From positions 124,001-188,000 of the forward strand of contig NZ_FNYH01000001.1 of NCBI RefSeq assembly GCF_900108915.1: a stretch of DNA of 64,000 nt, read 5' to 3'. Within the stretch, counting starts at the first letter, position 1. Every line of letters begins with the position of its first letter. Below are positions 10,128 to 19,392 of this stretch, piece after piece. The notes under the pieces are model-generated. The model was given only the letters and a program-made list of their open reading frames with translations, did not search any database and was not told the DNA's origin. The stretch comes from Allopseudospirillum japonicum (GTDB lineage: Bacteria > Pseudomonadota > Gammaproteobacteria > Pseudomonadales > Halomonadaceae). The position numbers and the translations under genes were made by a program.

Positions 10128-11147
10128 CTAAGACTGGATCAAGTGCGCCGGCACAGGTAACTGGAAGTGTTGATAGGCATGTGCACTAACACAACGGCCT
10201 CTTGGGGTACGTAAAATAAAGCCTTGCTGCATCAAATAAGGTTCAACCATATCTTCTAGGGTGTCGCGTTCTTCTCCTAAAGCCGCTGCAAGCGTATCTA
10301 TCCCCACCGGACGTCCAGCAAACTTTTCAATCAAGGCCAACAAGAAACGACGATCTAGCATGTCTAAACCACAAGTATCTACATGCAACATATTCAAGGC
10401 TTGATCTGCTAAATCGGCATCGACTTGACCTTGCGCCTTTACTTGGGCAAAGTCACGCACTCGACGCAACAAGCGGTTAGCAATACGGGGTGTACCACGT
10501 GCGCGGCGCGCAATTTCCGTTGCACCTTCTAAGGTAATTTCCAGGTGCATTAATTTTGCTGAACGGGTTACTATTGCTGCAAGATCCGGTACTGAGTAGA
10601 AGTCTAAACGCTGCATAATACCGAATCTATCGCGTAATGGACTCGTTAACAAACCTGCTCGCGTAGTTGCGCCAACAAGAGTAAAAGGCGGCAAGTCTAA
10701 TTTAACTGAACGCGCTGCCGGCCCTTCACCAATCATAATATCTAACTGGTAATCTTCCATAGCAGGGTACAAAACTTCTTCCACAGCAGGATGAAGGCGA
10801 TGAATTTCATCAATAAATAATACATCCCCTGCATGTAAGTTGGTCAGTAACGCAGCAAGATCACCTGCTTTTTCTAATACAGGGCCTGAGGTACTTTTAA
10901 GCTGGCTTCCCATTTCATGCGCTAGAATATGTGCCAGCGTGGTTTTACCCAACCCTGGTGGTCCAAACACTAAAGTGTGATCCAAGGCTTCTTGACGCTG
11001 GCGCGCGGCTTGAATAAAAATTTGCATCTGTTCACGCACTTGCGGCTGACCTATATATTCAGCCAGTGAGTGTGGGCGTATGCTTGATTCCTGCACTTGC
11101 TCTTGCAAAGAGGCTTGCTGGGTGAAAATAGATTCTTCTTCTAACAT
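10128..11147 (-). CDS. ruvB: Holliday junction branch migration helicase RuvB
   Basis: 339 aa AAA+ motor of RuvABC. The N-terminus [18 protein letters not shown] is typical. Walker A is [11 protein letters not shown] (residues about 62-72), Walker B is [10 protein letters not shown], sensor 1 is [11 protein letters not shown], and the arginine-finger and sensor 2 region is [16 protein letters not shown]-terminal winged helix binds DNA (TPRGR). It follows ruvA with a 31-nt gap. ruvC is not in the window. Confidence 0.97.
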   Translation of the reverse strand: MLEEESIFTQQASLQEQVQESSIRPHSLAEYIGQPQVREQMQIFIQAARQRQEALDHTLVFGPPGLGKTTLAHILAHEMGSQLKSTSGPVLEKAGDLAALLTNLHAGDVLFIDEIHRLHPAVEEVLYPAMEDYQLDIMIGEGPAARSVKLDLPPFTLVGATTRAGLLTSPLRDRFGIMQRLDFYSVPDLAAIVTRSAKLMHLEITLEGATEIARRARGTPRIANRLLRRVRDFAQVKAQGQVDADLADQALNMLHVDTCGLDMLDRRFLLALIEKFAGRPVGIDTLAAALGEERDTLEDMVEPYLMQQGFILRTPRGRCVSAHAYQHFQLPVPAHLIQS

Positions 11148-11178
11148 AATGCGTCTTCTGTGCAGTTCATCTGTAGGG

Positions 11179-11781
11179 TTAGCTCGGGCTTAACACTTGT
11201 AAGGCAAGACGCAATATTTCTTGAATCGTTTTACCCTGTATATCCAACTGTTGTAATGCATAGCTAGCTTTTGTTGGACTATAACCCAAAGCAATTAAAG
11301 CCGCTTCTGCATCTGCATATTTTTGCTGATTGACGGCTCCTTGTGGCTGAGATTGATCTGCATACTCAGCAAGTGAGTCTCGCTGTAATTTCTCACGTAA
11401 GTCTAACACGAGACGTTGTGCTGTTTTTTTTCCTATACCAGGCAAGCTGACTAATGCCTGAATATTTTCTTGTATCACAGCGTCAATAAACTCAGTCACT
11501 TGCATCTGCGCTAGGATGGCTAAAGCCAATTTAGGACCTACCCCAGACACTCTAATTAATTGGCTAAACAGCGCCTTTTGCTGTAAGTGTAAAAAACCAT
11601 ACAAATGGGCTTGTTCTTCTTTAACCAAATAACTGGTCCATACTTGTAAGGTCTCACCCAGGGAAGGCAGGTGGTAAAAAGCAGAGGCAGGTAGCTCCAC
11701 CTCATAGCCTAAACCTTGCACATCGATAATGATCTTAGGTGCATTTTGATAAATCAAACGGCCTTGAATATAAGCGATCAT
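11179..11781 (-). CDS. ruvA: Holliday junction DNA helicase subunit RuvA
   Basis: 200 aa junction-binding subunit. The N-terminal OB fold begins [11 protein letters not shown]. Two helix-hairpin-helix motifs follow ([16 protein letters not shown] and [16 protein letters not shown]), then the C-terminal domain III that binds RuvB ([16 protein letters not shown]). The start codon overlaps the stop of the upstream TRIC-like gene as ATGA, so the genes are translationally coupled. Confidence 0.97.
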   Translation of the reverse strand: MIAYIQGRLIYQNAPKIIIDVQGLGYEVELPASAFYHLPSLGETLQVWTSYLVKEEQAHLYGFLHLQQKALFSQLIRVSGVGPKLALAILAQMQVTEFIDAVIQENIQALVSLPGIGKKTAQRLVLDLREKLQRDSLAEYADQSQPQGAVNQQKYADAEAALIALGYSPTKASYALQQLDIQGKTIQEILRLALQVLSPS

Positions 11782-12452
11782 AAGTGCTTCTTATCATCTG
11801 AAGTCGGTTGGTCAAGTGTTGCCTGTGGGATCATTAAAAACACAGGCAGGTGCAAATGCCAGCGAATAGCGGCCAAACGCATACAAAAAACGACCCCCAT
11901 CGCAATCAGGTTGTTCCAAGCACGCCAAGCTTCAGGTAAAAACCAGCTTAAATTGACAAACACAACAGCACCTAACATAGCCGCAGTCGCGTAGATCTCT
12001 TGGCGAAAAATTAGAGGGGTTTCTGCCGTTAGCACATCGCGCACAACCCCGCCAAATACGCCAGTCATCACCCCCATCATCACAGCAATAATCGGTGGGT
12101 GCCCTAAGTCTAAAGCGATTTGCGAACCTATCACAGTAAATACAGCCAAGCCTAGTGCATCTGAAATTAATAAGGCACGATGCGGAAAATGATGACGACG
12201 CGCCAAAATAAAAGTACACACTGAGGTTAACATAGTGATCCAGATATAAGAGGTTTGCTCGACCCAGAAAACAGGCGTGCGCCCTAAAATCAGATCCCTT
12301 AGAGTACCGCCACCTATAGCGGTTACAGTTCCTACCACAATCACGCCAAAAAGGTCTAAACGCTTTTCTGCTGCTGCTAATACCCCTGTAATCGCAAATA
12401 CGATAGTGCCGAAAATATCAAGCACATAAATCAGGGACAAGTTGGCCATCAT
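11778..12452 (-). CDS. TRIC-type membrane protein (UPF0126, YicG/YadS family)
   Basis: 224 aa with seven predicted hydrophobic helices arranged as two related halves, each carrying the family glycine motif: VTAIGGGTLRDLILGR near residue 45 and MTGVFGGVVRDVL near residue 130. Bacterial TRIC proteins are trimeric cation channels; some YicG relatives are linked to glycine uptake, so the substrate here is open. AGGATGA lies upstream of the ATG pair. Overlap with ruvA (ATGA) puts it at the head of the ruvAB transcript. Confidence 0.88.
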   Translation of the reverse strand: MMANLSLIYVLDIFGTIVFAITGVLAAAEKRLDLFGVIVVGTVTAIGGGTLRDLILGRTPVFWVEQTSYIWITMLTSVCTFILARRHHFPHRALLISDALGLAVFTVIGSQIALDLGHPPIIAVMMGVMTGVFGGVVRDVLTAETPLIFRQEIYATAAMLGAVVFVNLSWFLPEAWRAWNNLIAMGVVFCMRLAAIRWHLHLPVFLMIPQATLDQPTSDDKKHL

Positions 12453-12676
12453 AAGTTAATCATCCTAGGGTTAGGCAAAGCGTGCAGGTCGTTTTGATGT
12501 CACGACCAAAATCAAAGGCGCATTTTAACAAAAATTTTTATCTATGCAGGAGAGCACACTAGATTTTATCGAGTAGATACCAGCAGGCCTGGTTGATCTG
12601 TGATAAGCTTGCGACGTTTTTGCAACCCCTAATGGCGGCACTGAAGTAGGAATCAGTCGTTAGCCGGAGAAGACCC

Positions 12677-13333
12677 ATGTCTATCAGTCGACACCCTATG
12701 TCCTATCGATTTCGCAGTTATTTGCCTGTAGTCGTTGACGTAGAAACTGCAGGATTTAACCCGCATACAGATGCCTTGCTTGAACTTGCCGCAGTCACGC
12801 TCACCATGGATGAAAATGGCATGCTTTTGCCTGATGCAACTTACAGCTGTCATATTGAGCCATTTGAAGGGGCAAATATTGAAACCGCTGCGTTAGAGTT
12901 CACTCGGATTGACTTGAATAATCCACTACGTAAAAGCATGGCGAAACAGGAAAGCCAAGCGCTTGGAGAAATTTTTAAACCGATCCGCAAAGCGATCAAA
13001 GCCCATGATTGCACTCGCGCCATTTTGGTTGGTCACAATGCGGCTTTTGATCAAGCTTTTTTAAACGCTGCGGTTGAACGTTGTGGTATTAAGCGTAATC
13101 CTTTCCACCCTTTTTCTAGTTTTGATACGGCAACACTTTCAGGATTAGCTTTTGGACAAACCGTATTAGCACGTGCTTGTAAAGTAGCAGGCATCGATTT
13201 TGACGGACGCGAAGCCCATTCAGCACGCTATGATACTGAGCGTACCGCCGAATTATTTTGCTGTATTGTCAACCGCTGGAAAGAATTAGGAGGTTGGGAT
13301 TTAACCCTACAAACGACAGACGATACCCATTAA
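12677..13333 (+). CDS. rnt: Ribonuclease T
   Basis: 218 aa DEDDh exonuclease that trims 3' ends of tRNA and other stable RNA. ExoI is [12 protein letters not shown] (Asp21, Glu23), ExoII is [13 protein letters not shown], and ExoIII is [14 protein letters not shown] (His and Asp). Family-specific features include [23 protein letters not shown] lies 8 nt before the ATG. It stands alone on the plus strand with its own terminator. Confidence 0.95.
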   Translation: MSISRHPMSYRFRSYLPVVVDVETAGFNPHTDALLELAAVTLTMDENGMLLPDATYSCHIEPFEGANIETAALEFTRIDLNNPLRKSMAKQESQALGEIFKPIRKAIKAHDCTRAILVGHNAAFDQAFLNAAVERCGIKRNPFHPFSSFDTATLSGLAFGQTVLARACKVAGIDFDGREAHSARYDTERTAELFCCIVNRWKELGGWDLTLQTTDDTH

Positions 13334-13347
13334 AACCCGTACAAAGG

Positions 13348-13375
13348 CCCCGCTGGTGTAGCGGGGCGGTGTTTT
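13348..13375 (+). terminator. Intrinsic terminator after rnt
   Basis: A 7-bp GC-rich stem CCCCGCT/AGCGGGG (13348-13366) with a 5-nt loop is followed by CGGTGTTTT, 14 nt after the rnt stop. The convergent ABC-transporter gene ends at 13374, so the hairpin could also slow minus-strand transcription, although the U-tract on that side is poor. Confidence 0.75.
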
Positions 13376-14444
13376 ACTCACATTTAGCTTCTTGTGCAAA
13401 TAAGATAAGATGCTCTGCTCTCACCTGAATTCCTATCGATTGACCACATTCATATTCAGCATGGCTATTAAATAACGCTTCTAGACAAGTTCCCGAGGCT
13501 AAACGCAGCCCATAAAGGGTAGAAGAACCCGCAAATTGCTTATATTTAATCACTGCAGGTACGCCATTTTCAGGCGCTAGCACGAAATCGTCAGGACGTA
13601 ATAAGACATCAACACAAGTGCCTGCTTGCCAAGGATAGGCACGGTTACCGACAATAACACCTAACTCTGTTTCCACACTTTCATGTGAAAGAAGTGTCCC
13701 TGCAATAAAGCTACCTTGACCAATAAAAGTTGCTACAAAACGATTTGCTGGTTCATGGTATAGGTTAAAAGGCGTATCCCATTGCTGCAGCTTTTGTTGA
13801 TAGAGAACACCGACTTGGTCTGCCATAGCAAAGGCTTCTTGCTGATCATGAGTCACTAAAATAGCACTCATATTCAGCTGTTTTAAAATGCTTCTGACCT
13901 CTTGCCCTAAATGTCGGCGTAACTCAACATCCAAGTTAGAAAAAGGCTCATCCAACAAAATAAGCTGTGGTTGAGGGGCTAAGGCGCGTGCGAGGGCAAC
14001 TCTTTGCTGTTGCCCTCCTGAAAGTTCATGAGGGTAGCGCTGAGCTAAAGCTTGTAGGCCTGTAACAGCCAATAATTCGTCAACACGTGCTTGTATTTGT
14101 ACCTGGTTCAGTGTGCTTTTTTGCAAACCAAAGGCGATATTGGTGCGTACATCAAGGTGTGGGAAAAGTGCATAATCTTGAAACACCATGCCAATACGGC
14201 GCTTTTCCGGTGGACATTGATAATCAGGAGCAGCGATGACACTTTTTCCTAACTGAATGCGCCCTTGGGATACGGGCGCAAATCCTGCCAAAGTACGTAG
14301 CAAGGTTGTTTTACCACAGCCGCTTGGTCCTAACAAACAGGCAATTTCACCTTCGCGCAACACAAAATGAATCTCTGTAGTAATCACCTGATCTGCATAC
14401 CGACACTCAACACCTTCTAATTGCAATAAGGCCTCATTGCCCAT
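13374..14444 (-). CDS. Iron(III)-type ABC transporter ATP-binding protein (FbpC-like)
   Basis: 356 aa ATPase of the carbohydrate/iron uptake (CUT1/FbpC/PotA) class. Walker A is GPSGCGKTTLLRTL (residues about 38-51), the Q loop is MVFQDYALFPH, the signature is LSGGQQQRVALARAL, and Walker B is LILLDEPFSNLD. The H loop is LVTHDQQEA, and a C-terminal TOBE regulatory domain is present. No permease or binding-protein gene lies next to it, so it is an orphan ATPase here. The Fur-box-like dyad just upstream makes ferric iron the most likely substrate. Thiamine, polyamine or other anions remain possible. Confidence 0.82.
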   Translation of the reverse strand: MGNEALLQLEGVECRYADQVITTEIHFVLREGEIACLLGPSGCGKTTLLRTLAGFAPVSQGRIQLGKSVIAAPDYQCPPEKRRIGMVFQDYALFPHLDVRTNIAFGLQKSTLNQVQIQARVDELLAVTGLQALAQRYPHELSGGQQQRVALARALAPQPQLILLDEPFSNLDVELRRHLGQEVRSILKQLNMSAILVTHDQQEAFAMADQVGVLYQQKLQQWDTPFNLYHEPANRFVATFIGQGSFIAGTLLSHESVETELGVIVGNRAYPWQAGTCVDVLLRPDDFVLAPENGVPAVIKYKQFAGSSTLYGLRLASGTCLEALFNSHAEYECGQSIGIQVRAEHLILFAQEAKCE

Positions 14445-14469
14445 AGCGACTTCACCTTTAGCTCATCTT

Positions 14470-14498
14470 AATGATAATGGATTGCATTTATAATCATT
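14470..14498 (-). promoter_or_regulatory. Candidate Fur-box-like operator upstream of the FbpC-like gene
   Basis: AATGATAAT at 14470-14478 and ATAATCATT at 14490-14498 form an inverted repeat (8 of 9 positions pair) 26-54 nt upstream of the FbpC-like ATG. GATAAT and ATAATCATT are the hexamer-like parts of Fur operators. Spacing between the arms is wider than in a single 19-mer, so this may be two overlapping half-sites. Confidence 0.6.
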
Positions 14499-14540
14499 CT
14501 AAAGGATTTCATCCAAGGTGTCGCCTCTATTGTATTGAGC

Positions 14541-15458
14541 TTATACAGATGTCGTTTGATGATCTGCTTTGGGCTTAATCAAGTGGATTTCATAGTGTGC
14601 ATCTGTTGATAAAGCACGTAATTCCTGAGCCACCTGATGAAATTCAGCTACCTGACGTACCACACTGACCCCAAGTGCGGCCATAATTCTTAGTTCTGGG
14701 TATTGTTCATATGTAAGACGCGCCAAACCACGGCTTAAGCGTTCTGCCACATCTTTCACTCTATGGATCGGGCTAGTCGGCATCAATACCACCAGACGGC
14801 GGCCACTGTAGCGCGAACAAATATCTGTTTCTAAAGGCGCGCAACGTTTTAGTATTTGGCCTGCGTGTAACAAAATACGATCACCAATATCATGACCATA
14901 ATCTGTATTAATTTGCGGTAAGTTTTTGATATCTAAAATAAGTACAGGTAAAGGCGCACCACCTTGTGCCTGAATGACTTCAAGCAAATATTTTAATTGG
15001 AATAGGCGGCTGATTGGGTCTAGCTGGGTTTCAATTTGCGCATCTGCTAACAAGGAATGAACTTCATCTGTGATAGCAACACGCTCACTGACATCACGTC
15101 CTTGCACAGCAACCAAGGGCTGACGTTCACCATTTAACATGACGCATTGTAAGCGAAACTCTGTGTCTCTATCTGTACCAAGACCATCACGTACAGGCGT
15201 TACCACCAAGGTGGAGCTTAGCGTATCGCTAGCCAATCCGGAGAGAATACTTTCTAATTCAGGTGCACTTAACTCAGGAAGAAATGTGTTAAAAGCTTGC
15301 CCTTTTAACGCCTGCGGCGTGTAACCAAGCGTTAAACAGGCAGCAGCATTAATATATTCAATGTTTCCATCTGGCAAGGAAAGCAATAATAGTAAATCTT
15401 CTGATTGCTCAATCACTTGCAGCATGATTTCTGGGTTTATGTCAGTCAATGCAGGCAT
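14541..15458 (-). CDS. PAS protein with degenerate GGDEF domain
   Basis: 305 aa soluble protein. A PAS domain occupies residues about 12-130 (SLPDGNIEYINAAACLTLGY, VQGRDVSERVA). A GGDEF fold runs from residues 147 to 295, with the normal upstream helix LDIKNLPQINTDYGHDIGD. The active-site loop reads SGRRL at residues 218-222 instead of GGDEF, so diguanylate cyclase activity is unlikely. No I-site RxxD or EAL domain is seen. It may bind a nucleotide or act by protein contact. It is the sole gene of its unit, divergent from nothing and 96 nt upstream of the FbpC-like gene on the same strand. Confidence 0.8.
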   Translation of the reverse strand: MPALTDINPEIMLQVIEQSEDLLLLLSLPDGNIEYINAAACLTLGYTPQALKGQAFNTFLPELSAPELESILSGLASDTLSSTLVVTPVRDGLGTDRDTEFRLQCVMLNGERQPLVAVQGRDVSERVAITDEVHSLLADAQIETQLDPISRLFQLKYLLEVIQAQGGAPLPVLILDIKNLPQINTDYGHDIGDRILLHAGQILKRCAPLETDICSRYSGRRLVVLMPTSPIHRVKDVAERLSRGLARLTYEQYPELRIMAALGVSVVRQVAEFHQVAQELRALSTDAHYEIHLIKPKADHQTTSV

Positions 15459-15614
15459 CCTTATTGTTTAACGCAACCAACTTATTCGATGCAAAATCAG
15501 TTTTAAGGTATAGGCAAAGCCTTATCTTTGGCTAGCTTAACTTTGTATATTTTACGTATATCCAAATCCATTCTTTGACATTACCTAGCTAACTTTTTGA
15601 TATCTAGAATTTTT

Positions 15615-16307
15615 TCACCAACGCATGGCTTCTTTCACAAAGGGGATCGTTAATTTTCGCTGTGCAGATAATGACGCCCTATCTAGTTTTTCTAAGGCCC
15701 GAAACAACTCCCGCATAGCACGCGGGCTGCGATGTAGAATATAACGTGCTACTTCATCATTTAGCTCTAAACCACGTTGACGTGCGCGTAACTGTAAAGC
15801 CGCCAGCTTCTGTATATCATCCAAAGGCTGAACCTGATAAATGAGTCCCCATGCTAGCCGTGACGCCAGATCAGGTAAGCGTGTTGGTAGTTGTTGCGGG
15901 GGCGCGTTACCACTGATCAATAAGCGATGCTGTTTGTTACGCATGCGATTAAATAAATGAAATAAGGCCTCTTCCCATATCGCCTGCCCGAGTACAGCTT
16001 CCACATCATCAATGCAGATAAGATCTAGTTCATCTAAACCTTCTAATAGCTCAATACCCAAGGAGGCGAGATCTCTTAGCGGTAAGTACAGGCTACGTAA
16101 ATCCTGATGGCCTGATGCATGACACGCAGCTTGCAGTAAGTGGCTACGCCCTGAGTCTTTTTTTCCCCAAATATATAAATATTGGGGATCACAAGTTAGA
16201 AGCTGCTGCTGTAGATGCGCAACTAAAACTTGATTGTCTCCAGCTAAAAAATTGGCCAAGGTGGCATCGTCCCGCAAGCCTACACTTAAAGATAACTGTG
16301 CGGGCAC
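15615..16307 (-). CDS. hda: DnaA regulatory inactivator Hda
   Basis: DnaA-like AAA+ protein that, with the beta clamp, stimulates ATP hydrolysis by DnaA and resets replication initiation. I choose the GTG at 16307 (AGGTGA 4 nt upstream), which gives a 230 aa protein starting MPAQLSLSVGLRDDATLANF. This parallels family N-termini and exposes the clamp-binding motif QLSLSV. A longer frame to ATG 16343 or 16391 exists without a good ribosome site. Walker A is the Hda variant GKKDSGRSHLL, Walker B is LICIDDVEAV, and the sensor regions include SPRAMRELFRAL. Confidence 0.9.
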   Translation of the reverse strand: MPAQLSLSVGLRDDATLANFLAGDNQVLVAHLQQQLLTCDPQYLYIWGKKDSGRSHLLQAACHASGHQDLRSLYLPLRDLASLGIELLEGLDELDLICIDDVEAVLGQAIWEEALFHLFNRMRNKQHRLLISGNAPPQQLPTRLPDLASRLAWGLIYQVQPLDDIQKLAALQLRARQRGLELNDEVARYILHRSPRAMRELFRALEKLDRASLSAQRKLTIPFVKEAMRW

Positions 16308-16786
16308 AATCTCACCTGTATATTTTTGTTTACCCATTTTCATCATAATACTTGGCAGTGCCGAAAAAGTGGGCCGCTTTATCCTGCTCAACAGTGTTGA
16401 TGTCTTCTCTCAATCTTTATCTTGTAAAGTAAGAGAGCCTCCATCAGCTCAGTCTAGCTTTCAAAAACATGATAAAAGTGAATGAAAAATTTGCACCTTT
16501 TTGATCAATCGCTAATCTCTTTTACAATCCGGAAACTTCACTTCTTAACGACAAGCTTTACCAGATGGCAATACAAGCCAACGCAGGCGCACTTTAGCAC
16601 AAGGTGTACTAAAGCCCAAGATATGCGCATTTTCTCTGTAAGCTTTCTGAAGTAGTCATCACTGTCATAGTGTGGTCAAGATTGGCACTTAAAGTAGCCT
16701 AGTCAATAAGAAGACAAAACCACGACTTAGCCGAGTACCTCAGTCAAAAGCCTACTTTGGCTGAGATTTCATTATGACGACTTCAA
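16308..16786. other. Intergenic region hda to phosphoesterase-like gene
   Basis: About 480 bp with divergent promoters expected at both ends. No RNA gene is visible. A hairpin lies at 16739-16765 (CTCAGTCAAAAG against CTTTGGCTGAG, one bulge and one wobble), shortly before the plus-strand gene, with no U-tract. It could be a leader structure. I see nothing else. Confidence 0.5.
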
Positions 16787-17461
16787 GTGGATTTTGTCCT
16801 ACCATCTCGTACTCACTGGGGTAATGCGTCCATGTACTTTCTTCTTGCAGATGCGGTTAGTATTCGTGCTTGCCGTCTGCCTTGTCATCTCAATCCCACG
16901 AATACTGAAGCACAGTTTACACTGTTAACACATAATACCACTTTGAATTCTCCACGTGGTTTACCTGCCTATCGCTTACCTCAAGGGGAAATGTTATCTC
17001 CTGCAAACTGGGAGCAGAGTGTATGGCGTAGCGAGCAGGCAACCTGTCTCTTTCTTGATACGCGTGCTTATTACCCTACATTAGACATTAACAGGGAGCT
17101 TGTCTCAGATGCTTTTCCTTCAGGGCAATACTGCCAACAAAGGCGCGTCTGGTTAAAACAAGAGCTCCTTGCAGCTTCAACGCCTGTTTATATCTTCTTA
17201 CAACACGCGCCTTTTACTTTGACTTTGCGCCATTTGCACTTACAAGGCATTGCTGAAAGACACAGATTAGCTGATCTTCTAGCGCGTTTTCGCGATAAAA
17301 TTCGTTATATTTTTTGGAATGAATCCCAACGTCCCATTGCAGGTTTATGGCAAGGTACGCACCATTCTACACTGACCTATCTTGCACAAGAATCTTTAGC
17401 TCCTGTACAAGTACAGAATATTTCACAATACCAGCAAACGCCTTATCCATCTTATTTATAA
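16787..17461 (+). CDS. Degenerate metallophosphoesterase-like protein (CpdA/Icc-like)
   Basis: 224 aa, or 209 aa if the ATG at 16832 (GGGGTAA upstream) is used; the upstream start is GTG. The C-terminal two thirds follow the order of cyclic-nucleotide phosphodiesterases of the Icc/CpdA type: CLFLDTR, then a QRRVWLKQEL linker, PVYIFLQHAPF, LADLLARFRDKIRYIFW, and a final GLWQGTHHSTLTYL. The metal motifs are missing. The position of GNHD reads LPQGEM, the GHxH position reads WNESQ, and the N-terminal DxH region is absent. It is therefore probably catalytically dead or a decayed paralogue, though the frame is intact. Function unknown. Confidence 0.55.
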   Translation: MDFVLPSRTHWGNASMYFLLADAVSIRACRLPCHLNPTNTEAQFTLLTHNTTLNSPRGLPAYRLPQGEMLSPANWEQSVWRSEQATCLFLDTRAYYPTLDINRELVSDAFPSGQYCQQRRVWLKQELLAASTPVYIFLQHAPFTLTLRHLHLQGIAERHRLADLLARFRDKIRYIFWNESQRPIAGLWQGTHHSTLTYLAQESLAPVQVQNISQYQQTPYPSYL

Positions 17462-17502
17462 AATACCACCCCAGACAGAGGTAAGCACATCTTACTAACA
17501 AC

Positions 17503-17536
17503 AAAAAGAATAAAAAGATAAAAATTTATTCTTTTT
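17503..17536 (+). terminator. AT-rich perfect inverted repeat, possible terminator
   Basis: AAAAAGAATAAA (17503-17514) and TTTATTCTTTTT (17525-17536) pair perfectly over 12 bp with a 10-nt loop. It ends in a T-run 42 nt after the phosphoesterase-like stop. The stem is almost GC-free, so termination would be weak; it could instead be a promoter-region dyad for the downstream permease. Confidence 0.4.
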
Positions 17537-17619
17537 AGAAATAACCCAACCTAGGTATGATGCCGTGCATTCATAGTCCCTTTGGGGTATTTAGTGCAAC
17601 TCGGTGCGGAGATCCTTAA

Positions 17620-19392
17620 ATGGAATGGCAAGGTTGGTTTACCTTGGGTGTGGTGGCAGCGACCTTGGTCACACTTATTGTGACTCGCTTAACCCCTGAT
17701 TTAGTGCTTATGGCAGCGCTGACCCTTTTAAGCATTAGCGGTATTTTATCTGCCCAAGAAGCTTTTGCTGGTTTTGCCAATACAGGGCTGATTACCGTTG
17801 CTCTCATGTTTGTCATTGCTGCAGGTATTCGCGCATCTGGTGGTGTTGATTTAATTGTGAATCATTTGTTAGGACGCCCCAAAAGTGCACGTTCTGCTTT
17901 GAGCCGCTTAGTCCTTCCTGTACTAAGTCTAAGCGGCTTTATGAATAATACCCCAGTTGTTGCCACCATGATTCCTGCTGTCACGCGTTGGTGCAAACAA
18001 ATTAAAATAGCGCCTTCTCACTTAATGATTCCATTAAGTTATGCTTCTATCTTAGGAGGAACCCTTACTTTAATAGGTACAAGTACAAATTTAGTTGTCA
18101 ATGCACAATACCAAAGCTTAACTGGTGCCAATGGATTTGCACTTTTCGATATTACCTTAATTAGCTTACCTGTTGCTTTGCTTGGTGCTTTTTTTATTAT
18201 TATTTTTTTGCCAAGATTTCTCCCTCACCGTAAAAATGAGCATACCTTATTTGCAAATCCGAAAGAATTTACTTTCGAAGCGGCTGTTGCTGCAGATGGT
18301 CCTTTAGTAGGTAAAAGTGTCGCGGAAGCTGGTTTAAGACATCATGACCATATTTATTTAGTTGAAATCGAGCGCCAAGGTAGTATCGTCACTGCTGTCC
18401 CTTCGGAAGAACGTTTGCAAGCTGGAGATCGCTTAGTCTTTGTTGGCCAAGGGGAAGCCATCATGGACATTTTACGTATTCATGGTTTAGTTGCTTCTGA
18501 CAGCGCAACACCTGTGATTGAAAAAGATGCACCTGAGCGCCGCTTGGTTGAAGCTGTGGTTTCCCCTCATTGTGATAGTGTCGGTTGTACTGTACGTAAT
18601 AGCCGTTTTCGTGATCGTTATGGCGCGGTCGTGCTTGCCGTTGCCCGCAATGGGGAGGCAATTTCAGGCAATTTAGGCTCAATTACCCTACAACATGGCG
18701 ACTTATTACTTTTAGAAGCACGACCTGCGTTTATTACTCGCCAAAGGGTACAACGTGATTTTTTATTAGTGAATGATTTACAAGCAGAACGCCCCAATCA
18801 TGCGCGTGCCAAATTGGCTTGGGGTATTTTAATTAGCATGATTTTAACCGCAGCTACTGGTTTAATTTCTATGCTAAATGCTGCATTAGTTGGTGCTGGA
18901 TTAATGATTATTACCCAGTGCTGCACCTTAGGAGAGGCACGGCGGAGTTTAGACTTAACTGTATTAGTCACAATAGGCGCTAGCTTTGCTTTAGGCTCTG
19001 CACTACAAAAAACGGGAGCAGCCGCTTTTATTGGTGAGCATATTCTTTTATTGGCTGGTGAGCATCCTTGGTTATTATTGGCATTAACTTATATTAGCGT
19101 TTCTTTGCTCACAGAAATGGTCACCAATAACGCTGCTGCCGTTTTGATGCTACCGATTACTTTAAGCATGACCTCTCATTTAGGTTTAAATGCCGAGCCT
19201 TTTGTACTTGCTATTATGCTAGCGGCCTCCGCCAGTTTTGCTACACCGTTAGGTTATCAAACCAATTTAATGGTCTATGGCCCAGGCGGCTATCGCTTCA
19301 GCGATTTCTTGCGTGCAGGTTTACTGATGAACTTACTATGCGCACTTGTCACCTTAACTTTGTTGCCCCTCTTATGGCCTCTGACACCCTAG
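17620..19392 (+). CDS. SLC13/DASS-family anion:sodium symporter with RCK_C (TrkA_C) domains
   Basis: 590 aa inner-membrane transporter. N-terminal helices carry the family signature SGFMNNTPVVATMIP and GTSTNLVVN (residues about 105-170). Two soluble RCK_C domains interrupt the membrane part at about 205-290 and 300-375 (VGKSVAEAGLRHHD, QAGDRLVFVGQ and LQHGDLLLLEA). The second half repeats the signature as LTEMVTNNAAAVLMLP and TPLGYQTNLMVYGPGGY. Such proteins carry sulfate, dicarboxylates or arsenite-like anions; the substrate is not decidable here. GGAG lies 9 nt before the ATG. Its stop overlaps convergent dnaQ by 4 nt. Confidence 0.88.
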   Translation: MEWQGWFTLGVVAATLVTLIVTRLTPDLVLMAALTLLSISGILSAQEAFAGFANTGLITVALMFVIAAGIRASGGVDLIVNHLLGRPKSARSALSRLVLPVLSLSGFMNNTPVVATMIPAVTRWCKQIKIAPSHLMIPLSYASILGGTLTLIGTSTNLVVNAQYQSLTGANGFALFDITLISLPVALLGAFFIIIFLPRFLPHRKNEHTLFANPKEFTFEAAVAADGPLVGKSVAEAGLRHHDHIYLVEIERQGSIVTAVPSEERLQAGDRLVFVGQGEAIMDILRIHGLVASDSATPVIEKDAPERRLVEAVVSPHCDSVGCTVRNSRFRDRYGAVVLAVARNGEAISGNLGSITLQHGDLLLLEARPAFITRQRVQRDFLLVNDLQAERPNHARAKLAWGILISMILTAATGLISMLNAALVGAGLMIITQCCTLGEARRSLDLTVLVTIGASFALGSALQKTGAAAFIGEHILLLAGEHPWLLLALTYISVSLLTEMVTNNAAAVLMLPITLSMTSHLGLNAEPFVLAIMLAASASFATPLGYQTNLMVYGPGGYRFSDFLRAGLLMNLLCALVTLTLLPLLWPLTP

